Part shown: positions 20,037-28,681 of the stretch, piece after piece
How positions within the stretch are numbered: the stretch's first letter is position 1
Layout: the number at the start of each line of letters is the position of its first letter
Assembly: GCA_963789825.1 (NCBI GenBank)
Contig: CAWBME010000002.1
Span: forward strand, 1-64,000
Length of the DNA stretch: 64,000 bases
Direction: 5' to 3'
DNA from: PFL42 sp963789825
Lineage (GTDB): Bacteria > Chloroflexota > Anaerolineae > Anaerolineales > E44-bin32
Translations under genes and position numbers: made by a program
Notes under the pieces: generated by a model
The model's database searches: none
What the model saw: only the letters and a program-made list of their open reading frames with translations
What the model was told of the DNA's origin: nothing

Positions 20037-20916
20037 ATGACGCTCAACGACTTCTTCTCCGCGATCGCGGGGATCTCCGGGCTGCTCTTTGTGGTCACAA
20101 GCATGCTGGCGATGAGCCTCAGCCTCAGCGCCCAGCAGATGACGCAGCCCCTCAAGAATGCACGTCTCGTTGTCCTCGCACTGCTGGCGAACTTCGTGCT
20201 CGTGCCGTTGCTAGCCTACACGATCATCAAGCTGATCCCCCTCGAACAATCCCTGCAGGTCGGGGTGATCTTGCTGGGGACAGCCGCCGGAGCGCCCTTC
20301 ATACCGAAGTTGGTGCAAGGCGCCAAGGGCAATGTCGCCTACGCGGTCGGGTTGATGTTCCTGATCATGGTAGTCACCATCTTCTACCTGCCCGTCGTTC
20401 TTCCGCTGCTTCTGCCCGGCGTGGAAATCAATCCCTGGGAGATCGCCCAGTCGCTGATCGTGACCATGCTGATCCCGCTGGTGATCGGCATGCTGATCAA
20501 GTCGCATTCGCCCGACGTTGCCGATCATTGGGCGCCGGTGATGCAGAAGATCTCCAGCCTGTCGATCCTCGTCCTGCTGGTGGTAGGGTTGGGGCTGAAC
20601 ATCTCCAACATCCTCAGCTTCATTGGAACGCTCGGGATCGGGGCCATCGTGCTGTTGATCGTCGGATCGCTGGTGATCGGCATGCTGCTCGGCGGGCGTG
20701 ATCCAGGCGTGCGCACGCGCCATGGGACTGAGCACAGCCAATCGCAACGGCGCGGCTGCCCTGCTGGTCGCCACGCAGAACTTCTCCGGAACGAACACCC
20801 TCCCGTTTGTGCTGGTGGGGGTTGTGCTGATGCTGCTGATTCTTCTTCCGTTCGCCAAGCGCCTGGGCGCACGCAGCGACGGAGCCATCGCGCCGGCGTC
20901 GCATAGAGACCCGTGA
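20037..20916 (+). CDS. BASS-family (bile acid:sodium symporter-like) transporter (one frameshift)
   Basis: About ten hydrophobic segments; ATG 20037 sits 6 nt after GAAAGGAG (the ATG at 20031 is too close). The motif set MSLSL..PLKNARLVVLALLANFVLVPLLAY and LGTAAGAPFIPKLV fits the BASS superfamily, as does the late GLSTANRNGAAALLVATQNF signature, which lies in another frame after one indel near 20695. Normal length (~293). The family moves organic anions with sodium (bile acids, keto acids, some sulfonated compounds). As last gene of the sulfur-related run it may import the organic anion processed by the upstream enzymes; inference. Confidence 0.8.
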
Positions 20917-21060
20917 TCTGAAACGCCCCGTTGTGGTACTCGAATGGCTCATAATCGGCGGACGTCCCGATGACGATCTTGCCGCTAGATTCGATCCGGT
21001 CCCAGACCGGACTGGGAGCCGCTCGTGCCCGGCAGGCCGCCGCGGGGGCTGGCTGGGGGA
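20915..21060 (-). pseudogene. Remnant of an ABC transporter substrate-binding protein (N-terminus only)
   Basis: On the minus strand the frame reads SPVWDRIESSGKIVIGTS then ADYEPFEYHNGAFQI, the unmistakable N-terminus of a polar amino-acid ABC substrate-binding protein. A Pro/Ala-rich hydrophobic segment with an AAAC lipobox-like end precedes it. It stops after ~40 mature residues, where the transporter gene on the other strand ends; the rest is absent. This is a truncated gene fossil in the 337-base gap before LuxR 2. Confidence 0.7.
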
Positions 21061-21253
21061 GGAGGAATACGCAGTCAGGGTATAGGCGAGGTGCATGACC
21101 GGGAAGCAGTGAGAACCCCGTCGTAGGGCAGTCCAAGACTGGGTCAGCGCATCTGGACAGCCGTCCCTTCCCGGTAGATGTCCCCCGATCGGCGCCGGGG
21201 CGCCGGGAAGGGCGTCGATGTAGAATTACCGCATCAGACGCCATTTCGCAGGC

Positions 21254-24005
21254 ATGCCCAACTCGGCTCCCATCCTTCTCCAAACCAAGCTACACCGGCC
21301 ACGCCTGCCGAGGGATCTCGTCACGCGGGAACGGCTGATCGAGCGCCTCAACCGCGAGGCCGAACGCCCGTTGATCCTGGTTTGTGCCCCGGCCGGCTTT
21401 GGCAAGACGACGCTGATTGGATCCTGGCTCGAGCGCATGGATTCCGATCCAGGGAAGCTTGAAGTCACCTTCCCCTCGGCGTGGCTCTCCCTGGATGAGA
21501 ACGACAGCGACCTGACGGTCTTCATGCGTTACTGCATCGCCGCCCTGCGTTCGGTCATCCCGGAAGCGTGTACACAGACGGCGGCATTGCTACAAGCGCG
21601 CCAGCTGCCGCCGCCGGCCGTCCTGCACGCGATCTTCAGCAATGACCTTGCGCAGCTCCCCACAGAATGCATCCTGGTCCTGGACGACTACCAGACCATC
21701 CAGGGGACGGAGGTTCACGATCTCCTCGGGAACTTGGTGCGGCATTGGCCGGATCCTTTGCACCTGGTGCTGCTCTCCCGCATCAGCCCGCCGATCCCTC
21801 TGGGTAGTCTGCGAGCGAAGGGGCTGCTCACCGAGGTTCGCACCCGAGACCTCCGCTTCACACCCGAGGAGACCGCCGCCTATCTGAGATTGTCGCAAGC
21901 TCATCTGAGCCAGAAGGCCCTTCCTTTGCTGGAAGAGCGCTTCGAGGGTTGGCCTGCCGGTCTGCATCTGGCGGCCCTCTCCCTGCGCTCCAAAGACAGC
22001 CAGGAGTCGGTGCTGGAAGCCTTGTCCAGGGAGGATGCCAACATCACCGGCTACCTGGTGGATGAGGTCCTGGCCCATCAGTTGCCCGCGATCCACTCCT
22101 TCTTGCTCAGGACTTCGATCCTGGATCGCTTCTGCGCCTCGCTCTGCGAGGCCGTTGTTGGTGGAACGGATCCCGCCTGGAGCGCTCAGGCCTGCCTGGA
22201 GCGGATCGAGCGCTCCGAACTGTTCATCGTCTCTCTCGACGATCAGGGAGTTCTGGTATCGCTATCATCACCTGTTCCAGCAACTCCTGCAGCAGCACTT
22301 ATACGCCGAAGCTCCGGCCGACCAGGTGAGCCAATTGCATCGCCAGGCATCGGTCTGGTTCGAGACGCATCAACTTCTGGATGAGGCCCTGCAGCACGCG
22401 CTTGCAGCCGGCGACATGGATCTGGCCTGCCGCCAGATCGGCGCAGGGATGTGCGCAGTGCTCAACCGGGAGGACCGGGCCACGCTCGACCACTGGCTCC
22501 GCATGATGCCCGAAGAGATCGTCCAGCAACGGGCAGTACTGCTGATGGTCCGAGCCTGGGCGCTGCAGTTCGCGTGGCGCCTCGGCCTGCAAGTCCAGGT
22601 CGTCCAGCGCGCCGATGAACTGCTCGATTCTGCGCAAGCTGCGCCGCTCCCAGAGAGCGACCGGCAGGTCTTGCGCGCGCAGATCTCCCTGATCAGAGCC
22701 GAGCAGGCCTTCTTCAGCAATCAGCACCAGCGGGCGATGGATCTCTCGCGGCAGGTCCTGGGCCTTCTGCCGCCGGCGTGGAGCTTCGTGCGCGGTGGGG
22801 CAATGATGTATCTGGCCGTGTCGATGCAGGCCAGCGGCCGGGCGCAGGAAGCCGAAGAGATGTTCCTCAAGGAATACGAGGCGCGCTTCGACCGATCCGA
22901 CACCTTTGCCCTCTTCATCCTGCAATCCCTGTGTTTCGTCTACCTGAATGCCGGGCGGCTCGACCGGGCGCAGCAGTCGGCTCAGCTTCTGGCTGACAAC
23001 TCCTCACAAGCCGGAATGGCGCTCATGGGTAGTTGGGGGGACTGGCACTTGGGAATGGTCGGCTACCTGCGCAACGAACTGGAGGCTGCCGCGAAGTACT
23101 TCACCGCGATTGTCGACAATCGCTATGTGGCCCACACGTCGACCTACCGCGACGCCATCGCCGGGCTTGCACTGATCCATCAATCCAAAGGAGAAAGCGC
23201 CAACGCCTGGCAATTGGTGGCGTCGATCAGCCAGTATGACCTGGAGCAAGGCGGCAGCGAAGATCCCCGCACCCAATCCCTGCGCGCCCGGCTGATGCTC
23301 CTCGACGGGGACCTGGAAGGCGCAGGCGATTGGGCTGACAGCCTGACCGGTCCACTTCCCGATCAGCCGTTCATGTGGCTGGAGGAACCTCAATTGACCC
23401 GGGCGCGCGTTCTGGTAGCCAGAAGCCTGACCCGAGAGCCCGCCCAGACATGGCAGGTGCTGGACTCCCTGAAGGAAATCGTCGAGCGCACCCACGACAC
23501 CCGCCACGCGATCGAGATCCTGGCACTGCGCGCCCTGGCGCTGGAAGCCCAGGGCGAACCCGATCGCGCGGACGCCGAGCTGAGGCGGTCTATCGATCTG
23601 GCTCGCCCCGGCGGATTCGTCCGGCCCTTCGTTGACCTGGGGCAGCCCATGCAGATGCTGCTGTGCAGGTTTGCAGATCAGGGACACGCCACGGAGGCCG
23701 TCCGGCGCCTCCTGGCAGCATTCCCATCTCAACCACTGGGGTCAGTCGCCGCCGCCAGCCCTGCCCCAGCGGGTCCCCACTCAGCCGGAAATCTCGCTCT
23801 GGCGGAGCCTCTGACCTCGCGGGAGTTGGAGGTGCTGAACCTGCTGCGCACACCGCTGAGCTTCAAGGAAATCGCCCTCCAGCTGCACATCTCCCCCGCC
23901 ACGGTCAAGCGTCATTCGATCAACATCTACGCCAAGCTTGGCGTCAGCACGCGCTGGAAGGCCGTCGCCAGGGCAGAGGAACTCGGCCTCCTGCCCGCGC
24001 TCTGA
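21254..24005 (+). CDS. MalT-type LuxR transcriptional regulator 2 (one frameshift)
   Basis: About 917 residues. ATG 21254; TKLHRPRLPRDL then Walker A APAGFGKTT (residues 45-53), Walker B ILVLDDYQT, DLRFTPEETAAYL, and the RFEGWPAGLHLAALSL motif typical of MalT-like STAND ATPases. After one indel near 22247 (GGGAG for GGAG) the sensor region continues (FWYRYHHLFQQLLQQ) to the LuxR DNA-binding domain LTSRELEVLNLLR ... ISPATVKRHSINIYAKLGV. It is a close paralogue of LuxR 1 over its whole length. TAGAAT at 21221-21226 is a plausible -10. Inducer unknown. The small partner gene follows 96 bases downstream, as in module 1. Confidence 0.92.
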
Positions 24006-24040
24006 GCCCTGGCTTCCGACCGGCAACCCTGCGCCCGAAG

Positions 24041-24068
24041 TACACCCTTTCTGCACCCTTCGGTGGCG
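24041..24068 (+). promoter_or_regulatory. Conserved 28-nt spacer element between LuxR 2 and its small partner
   Basis: TACACCCTTTCTGCACCC followed by TTCGGTGGCG; 23 of 28 positions match the element at 14584-14611, and it stands at almost the same distance from the regulator stop codon. Probable regulatory site; binding factor unknown. Confidence 0.5.
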
Positions 24069-24101
24069 GTGCGGAAAGGACGTCTCGGCTACTCTCAAGG
24101 C

Positions 24102-24359
24102 ATGGTCATCCCTTCCGCCAGACCCGCACCGCCATTCGATCGTCCCGCCTTCTACCAGATCATCGTCCAGGGCCGGATTGATCCGACCTGGCAGGACCGC
24201 CTGGAGGGGTTGGCGATCCTGTCGATCGATCGGGAGCCCAGCCCACCGATCACCACATTGCAAGGCCAGTTGACCGACCAATCGGCGCTGGCCGGCGTGC
24301 TCAACACGCTGTATGAGTTGCACCTGCCAGTTCTCTCGGTCAACCGCCTGGAGGGTTGA
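24102..24359 (+). CDS. Small LuxR-associated protein (~85 aa), paralogue 2
   Basis: 85 residues, aligned end to end with the protein at 14645: YQIIVQGRIDPTWQDRLEG, TTLQGQLTDQSALAGVL, LNTLYELHLPVLSVNRLEG. About 60% identical by eye. The frame is open from an ATG at 24063, but ATG 24102 matches the paralogue. The higher conservation of the two small proteins compared with their surrounding DNA argues that they are real genes under selection. Function unknown. It lies immediately after LuxR 2 and the conserved spacer element. Confidence 0.75.
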   Translation: MVIPSARPAPPFDRPAFYQIIVQGRIDPTWQDRLEGLAILSIDREPSPPITTLQGQLTDQSALAGVLNTLYELHLPVLSVNRLEG

Positions 24360-24630
24360 ATGACCGCCCGGCCAGCTCCGGCCTGTTCATTCGCTCGGCA
24401 CGATCTTGCCGCGCTCCGAGCTGATGCGGCCGAACTCGGCCCTCCGGACCTGCGCCCTGGCGCTGGGCAGGCTGCTGAGCATCACTCCGCCCAAGGCTGG
24501 CGGGACTCATCGATCTGGCCAACGTCGGCGCCACCGGAACAGCAAGTCGCAGCCTCATCCCGCAGGGGTTCCCTGGCCGCCGAACTCACTTGCGGATAAG
24601 AACAACATTCACAAGCAGGAGGATTCGAAG

Positions 24631-25792
24631 ATGAAGGACAGCAAAGCCAAGTCCCTGCCAGTTCCGGCATATGCGGGCGGAACCCAGGCGATCACCTTCA
24701 CTCCGGTTGTCGGCACGCCCCGACGGAAGTACGCCGAGATGTTCATCCCAGGCGAAGAAGCGCTCGAAGACGGCGAGCTCCGAGTGACCGTGCTTGGAAG
24801 CGGCAATCCCTGGAACACACGCGCTCAGGCCTCGGCCAGCGTTATGGTCGAGGTCGGCAACCCCGAGCGCGACGTCCTGCTCTTCGATATCGGTAGCGGC
24901 TCCCTGGCGAACTACGCAAGTCTGAAGCTGCCGGTCAACCAACTCAACAAGGTGTTCCTGACTCATCTGCACGCCGACCACATGGGCGACCTGATCACAC
25001 TCTCGGGCAGCTGGTCGAAGGTAGGGCGGGCCGACGGGCCGATCTACGTGTGGGGTCCCAGCGGGGCCGAGCCTCGCCTGGGCACGCGGCACTTCGTCGA
25101 AGCGATCGAGGAAGCCCTGGCCTGGGACACCGCAGCGGGGAACGGCGCCATCAACCCGGAGAGCATGAAGATTGTGGCATCCGAGTTCGACTTCAGCCGG
25201 ACCCAGGTGGTTTACGAGGCGAACGGCGTCAAGCTAACATCGTTTCCCGTCGTCCATGCCCTGAGCGGCGCTGTCGGCTATCGCCTTGATTTCGCCGGCC
25301 TGTCATTCGCCTTCTCGGGCGACACGCGTGCCTGCTGGCCGCTTGTGCGTGCCTGCGAAGGCGTCGACCTGCTGATCCATGAGTGCTTCCCACCTGCAGC
25401 AGCTCTCGCCGCCGCGTCGGGCCTCTCCATCGAGCGGGCGACAATCGCCCTCAATGCCGCCCACACATCGCCCACGGCTGCCGGCAAGGTATTCGGGCTG
25501 GCGAAGCCGCGTGTGGCCGGTCTATACCATACGTTGCTCTCACCCCAGGTCATCCAGATGGTCTTCTCGGAGCTTGGCAGCGTGTATGACGGCCCCGTGG
25601 TCCAGACCCAGGATCTTACGGTCTTCAACATCACGAAAGAGGCCGTGGTCGCTCGCCAGGCGAAGCAATTTGACCAGTTTCCTCCAACACCGGGTAAGCA
25701 GCGGATGGCCTTCGCGCCCGTTCGCGGTGCCGCCTCCCGATTGGTGGGCAGAGGCACTCATCCCGCCCGACGACGTCCCGAAACCTGCCTGA
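24631..25792 (+). CDS. MBL-fold metallo-hydrolase
   Basis: Metallo-beta-lactamase-fold hydrolase, ATG 24631 seven nt after CAGGAGG. Metal motif THLHADHMGDL (residues 111-121), later SFAFSGDTRACWPL, LIHECF and AAHTSPTAAGKVF supply the further ligands. The RNase Z-like layout (about 385 residues) resembles the hydrolases also called GntH-like. The last ~23 codons need one frameshift near 25725: the natural tail is VPPPDWWAEALIPPDDVPKP, ending 25792, rather than the longer out-of-frame tail. No N-terminal signal peptide. Substrate unknown. It precedes the first DUF6325/SHOCT pair by 72 bases. Confidence 0.85.
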
Positions 25793-25864
25793 CGCGTGGC
25801 ATGAGGCAACCCCGTGACGGTAGGCACCGCGAGCAAGACCTGGAACATGAAAGGAGACACTAGC

Positions 25865-26296
25865 ATGGAACTTGGACCGATGTCGTATCTGGCTTTCGAA
25901 TTCGAAGGCAACAAGTTCAAGGGTGACATCCTGCCCGACCTGATGGGGATGGTCGAGAAAGGGATCATCCGCATCCTCGACCTGGTCATCGTCCTCAAAG
26001 ATCAGGCAGGGAAGGTATCCAGCCGGGAACTGGTGGAACTAGACCCGGTCGATGTCATCCTTCTCAACCCTCTGAAGTCCCACATCAAGGGAGTGTTCTC
26101 GGTCGAGGACATTGAGGCGATCGGCGCCCTCATCCGCCCCAACACCACCGCCGGATTGCTGCTGATCGAACATCTGTGGGCGACCAAGTTCTTCAAGGAC
26201 GTGAAGGCCGCCAATGGCCGTCTGGTTGACAATCAGTTCATCCCAGGGATTCTCGTCCAAGAAGCGTTGGAAGAGGCGCAAAGCGGTGCCGTCTGA
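25865..26296 (+). CDS. DUF6325-family protein, copy 1
   Basis: 143 residues, intact, ATG 25865 after AAAGGAGACACTAGC. Begins MELGPMSYLAFEFEGNKFKG, then a DLLPDL-type helix, RILDLVIVLKDQAGKVSSRE and PNTTAGLLLIEHLWATKFF. This is the pattern of the DUF6325 (formerly DUF1269-like) proteins: a ferredoxin-like fold, no catalytic residues known, often in membrane-stress settings. It has a close paralogue at 34285 and a distant longer one at 46111, each next to envelope-type genes. The SHOCT gene follows 55 bases later, forming a duplicated two-gene unit. Confidence 0.8.
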   Translation: MELGPMSYLAFEFEGNKFKGDILPDLMGMVEKGIIRILDLVIVLKDQAGKVSSRELVELDPVDVILLNPLKSHIKGVFSVEDIEAIGALIRPNTTAGLLLIEHLWATKFFKDVKAANGRLVDNQFIPGILVQEALEEAQSGAV

Positions 26297-26351
26297 GCAG
26301 GAGCTCTTTGCATGCGGACAAGGCGCCACAAGCGAAAGGAGTTCTAACGAA

Positions 26352-26597
26352 ATGATGCGACGAAGACGACGACGGATGATCGTCGGGGCGGCAGTCGTGG
26401 GTGCGGCTGCGGGCAGAAACACCGCCTCCCAGCAGACATCGGCGAGCGAGGCGCCGGCACCAGAACCGGCACCACCCGCGCCCCCGGCCGAGGCGGACCT
26501 CAACACCCAGATCCAGCAGCTCGCCCAGATGCACGCTTCCGGCGTGCTGACAGACGCCGAGTTTGCCGCCGCCAAAGCCAAACTACTCGGCACATAG
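26352..26597 (+). CDS. Short SHOCT-domain protein, copy 1
   Basis: 81 residues: MMRRRRRRMIVGAAVVGAAA (arginine cluster plus short hydrophobic segment), a Pro/Ala/Glu-rich linker, and a C-terminal SHOCT helix pair, IQQLAQMHASGVLTDAEF then AAAKAKLL. SHOCT domains are short oligomerisation modules. The N-terminal positive cluster followed by hydrophobic residues suggests a membrane-tethered protein. Partner of the preceding DUF6325 gene; ribosome site GAAAGGAG at 26333-26340 is somewhat distant. Confidence 0.82.
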   Translation: MMRRRRRRMIVGAAVVGAAAGRNTASQQTSASEAPAPEPAPPAPPAEADLNTQIQQLAQMHASGVLTDAEFAAAKAKLLGT

Positions 26598-26617
26598 TTC
26601 GTGTCCCTCGTCCCGGA

Positions 26618-26640
26618 CGGGCGGCTGGTCCAGCCGCCCG
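26618..26640 (+). terminator. GC-rich hairpin after the SHOCT gene
   Basis: 9-bp stem (26618-26626 with 26632-26640), 5-nt loop, no T tract. The paralogous SHOCT gene at 34776 is also followed by a hairpin, supporting a transcript-end role. Confidence 0.4.
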
Positions 26641-26789
26641 CCGGGGCGCCTCACAGCGCCTGGAGCATCGCCGCCGCCGCCGATTGATCCCACCGCAAAC
26701 GGTGGGGGCGAGGGCAACGTTTTGCCTTCTGCGTTGACGAGTACAATTCCAATCTGGGGATCTCTGACAACGCGCAGGTGAGAGCAACC

Positions 26790-28681
26790 ATGCAGACCAC
26801 AGCCGTGCAGACCACAGCCGAGCCCCAGCCGAGCCTCTGGGTGCGCTACCTTCCGATCCTGGCCTGGCTGCCCAAATACGATCGCAGCTGGCTGCGCCTC
26901 GATCTGATTGCCGGCCTCACGGTCGTAGCCCTGCTGATCCCGGAAGGCATGGCCTACGCCCAGATCGCCGGCGTGCCGCCCCAGACTGCCTTCTATGCCG
27001 CCCCGATCGGCCTGCTGGCGTTTGCCGTCTTTGGCACCTCGCGTCAGCTGGTCGTGGCGGTATCGGCGATTATCGCCACGATGTCGTTCGCCACGGTCAG
27101 CCTGATCGCCGCGCCGGACACGCCGGAGTTCATCCTGCTGACTGCGGCGCTCGCCGTGCTGGCCGGGCTGATTGCGATCCTTGCCGGGTTGCTCAAGCTG
27201 GGGCGGGTGGCGCAGTTCTTCTCCGAGTTGGTGATGGTGGGCTTCATCACCGGCCTGGCGCTGACGGTGATGGTGAAGCAGGTCCCCAAGCTGCTCGGCA
27301 TCGAGGGCGGGCAGGGCAACTTCTGGGAGCGGCTGTACGACATCGTCATTCACCTGCCGGAAACGACATCTGGCCACACTGATCACCGGCGTGCTCTGCC
27401 TGATCCTGCTGATCGCCCTGGAGCACTACTTCCACAAGATCCCGGCTGCGCTGGTGGCGCTGGTCTTCGGGATTGTCATCTCGGTCGTGTTCGGGCTGGA
27501 GGCGCGCGGCGTAGAGGTGGTCGGCGATATCCCGGCAGGGCTGGCACCGCCTCAGTGGCCAGCGGTCGGGCTGCAGAACTGGTGGCTTCTGCTTCCAGGG
27601 CGCGCTCGGCCTGGCGCTGGTCGAACTTCGCCGAAGCCATCGGCCCGGCGCGCAGTTTCGCCGCCGCCCACAAGTACCGGATCGATGAGAACCAGGAGCT
27701 GATCGGACTGGGGGCAGCGAACTTCGGCGCAGGGGCTGTTCCAGGGCTTTCCGATCGGCTCGAGCCTGTCCAAGTCCGCCGCCAACGACCGGGCCGGCGC
27801 GCACAGCCAGATGTCGGGCATCCTGGCCGCTGGCGTCACCGTCGTGGTGGCGCTCTTCTTCACTCCCTTGTTCTACGCGCTGCCCGAAGCGGCGTTGGGG
27901 GCGATCGTGATCGTGGCCGTGTCGGGCATGGTCAAGGTCGCCAAGTTCCGACACCTGTAGCGCGTGCGCCGCGCCGATTTCGTCTTGGCGGTGGTGGCGC
28001 TGTTGGCCGTTCTCACCTTCGAGACTCTCGAGGCGCTCCTCATCGCCGTGGTCATTTCTCTCTTTGCCTTGGTCTGGCGCGCCAGCCATCCCAGGTTGGC
28101 GGTGCTGGGCCGTATCCCCGGCCGGCTGGAGTTTGGCGACATCCGGCGCAATCCAGAGAACCGCACCGTCCCGGGCCTGCTGATCGTCCGGCCGGAGAAC
28201 GGCTTGTTCTTCGCCAATGCCGCCGGTTTCAAGGAGGCCATCATCGGCGGAAATGGCCGCCAGCTCCGAGCCCGTCAAGGCCGTGTTGCTCGACCTGGGC
28301 GCTACGACCGACCTGGATGTGCCGAGCGCCGACATGCTGGCCGAGCTGGGCGAGGAATTGCAGGGTCGGAACGTCCGCTTCATGCTGATGCGCGCCATCA
28401 CGCCGGTGCGCCAGATGCTCGAGCTGGCCGGTGCGATGGAGAGGATCAGCCCGCAAGACGTCTTCGCCGGTCCGCCGGAGGCCGTCCTGGCCTATCTCTC
28501 GTCCCATTACGATGAGGCCGAGGCCCAGGAGCTGATCCGCAGCGGGGCACAGGCGATCCGAAGCCTGCTTCAGGCCAGCCTGCCCTCCGCCCCGGAGGAG
28601 CGCCGGGCTGCCCTGGCGGCGATCGTGGACGAGCTGGACAAGGAAATCCAGCAGCCTGCGAAGGGAGCCGACCGAGGATGA
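26790..28681 (+). CDS. SulP-family anion permease 1 with STAS domain (frameshifts and an in-frame TAG)
   Basis: SulP signature PEGMAYAQIAGVPPQTAFYA near the N-terminus (residues ~50-70), then GFITGLALTVMVKQVPKLLG. After frameshifts near 27365 and 27600 it continues with NFAEAIGPARSFA and LALVWRASHP. The C-terminal STAS domain (AVLLDLGATTDLD) ends TGA 28679-28681 after another shift near 28250. A TAG at 27958-27960 interrupts the frame between MVKVAKFRHL and RVRRADFVLAV, where TGG would be expected. ATG 26790. By family: sulfate, bicarbonate or other anion uptake or exchange. It overlaps the start of SulP 2 by 4 nt (ATGA), so the two are translationally coupled. Confidence 0.82.
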
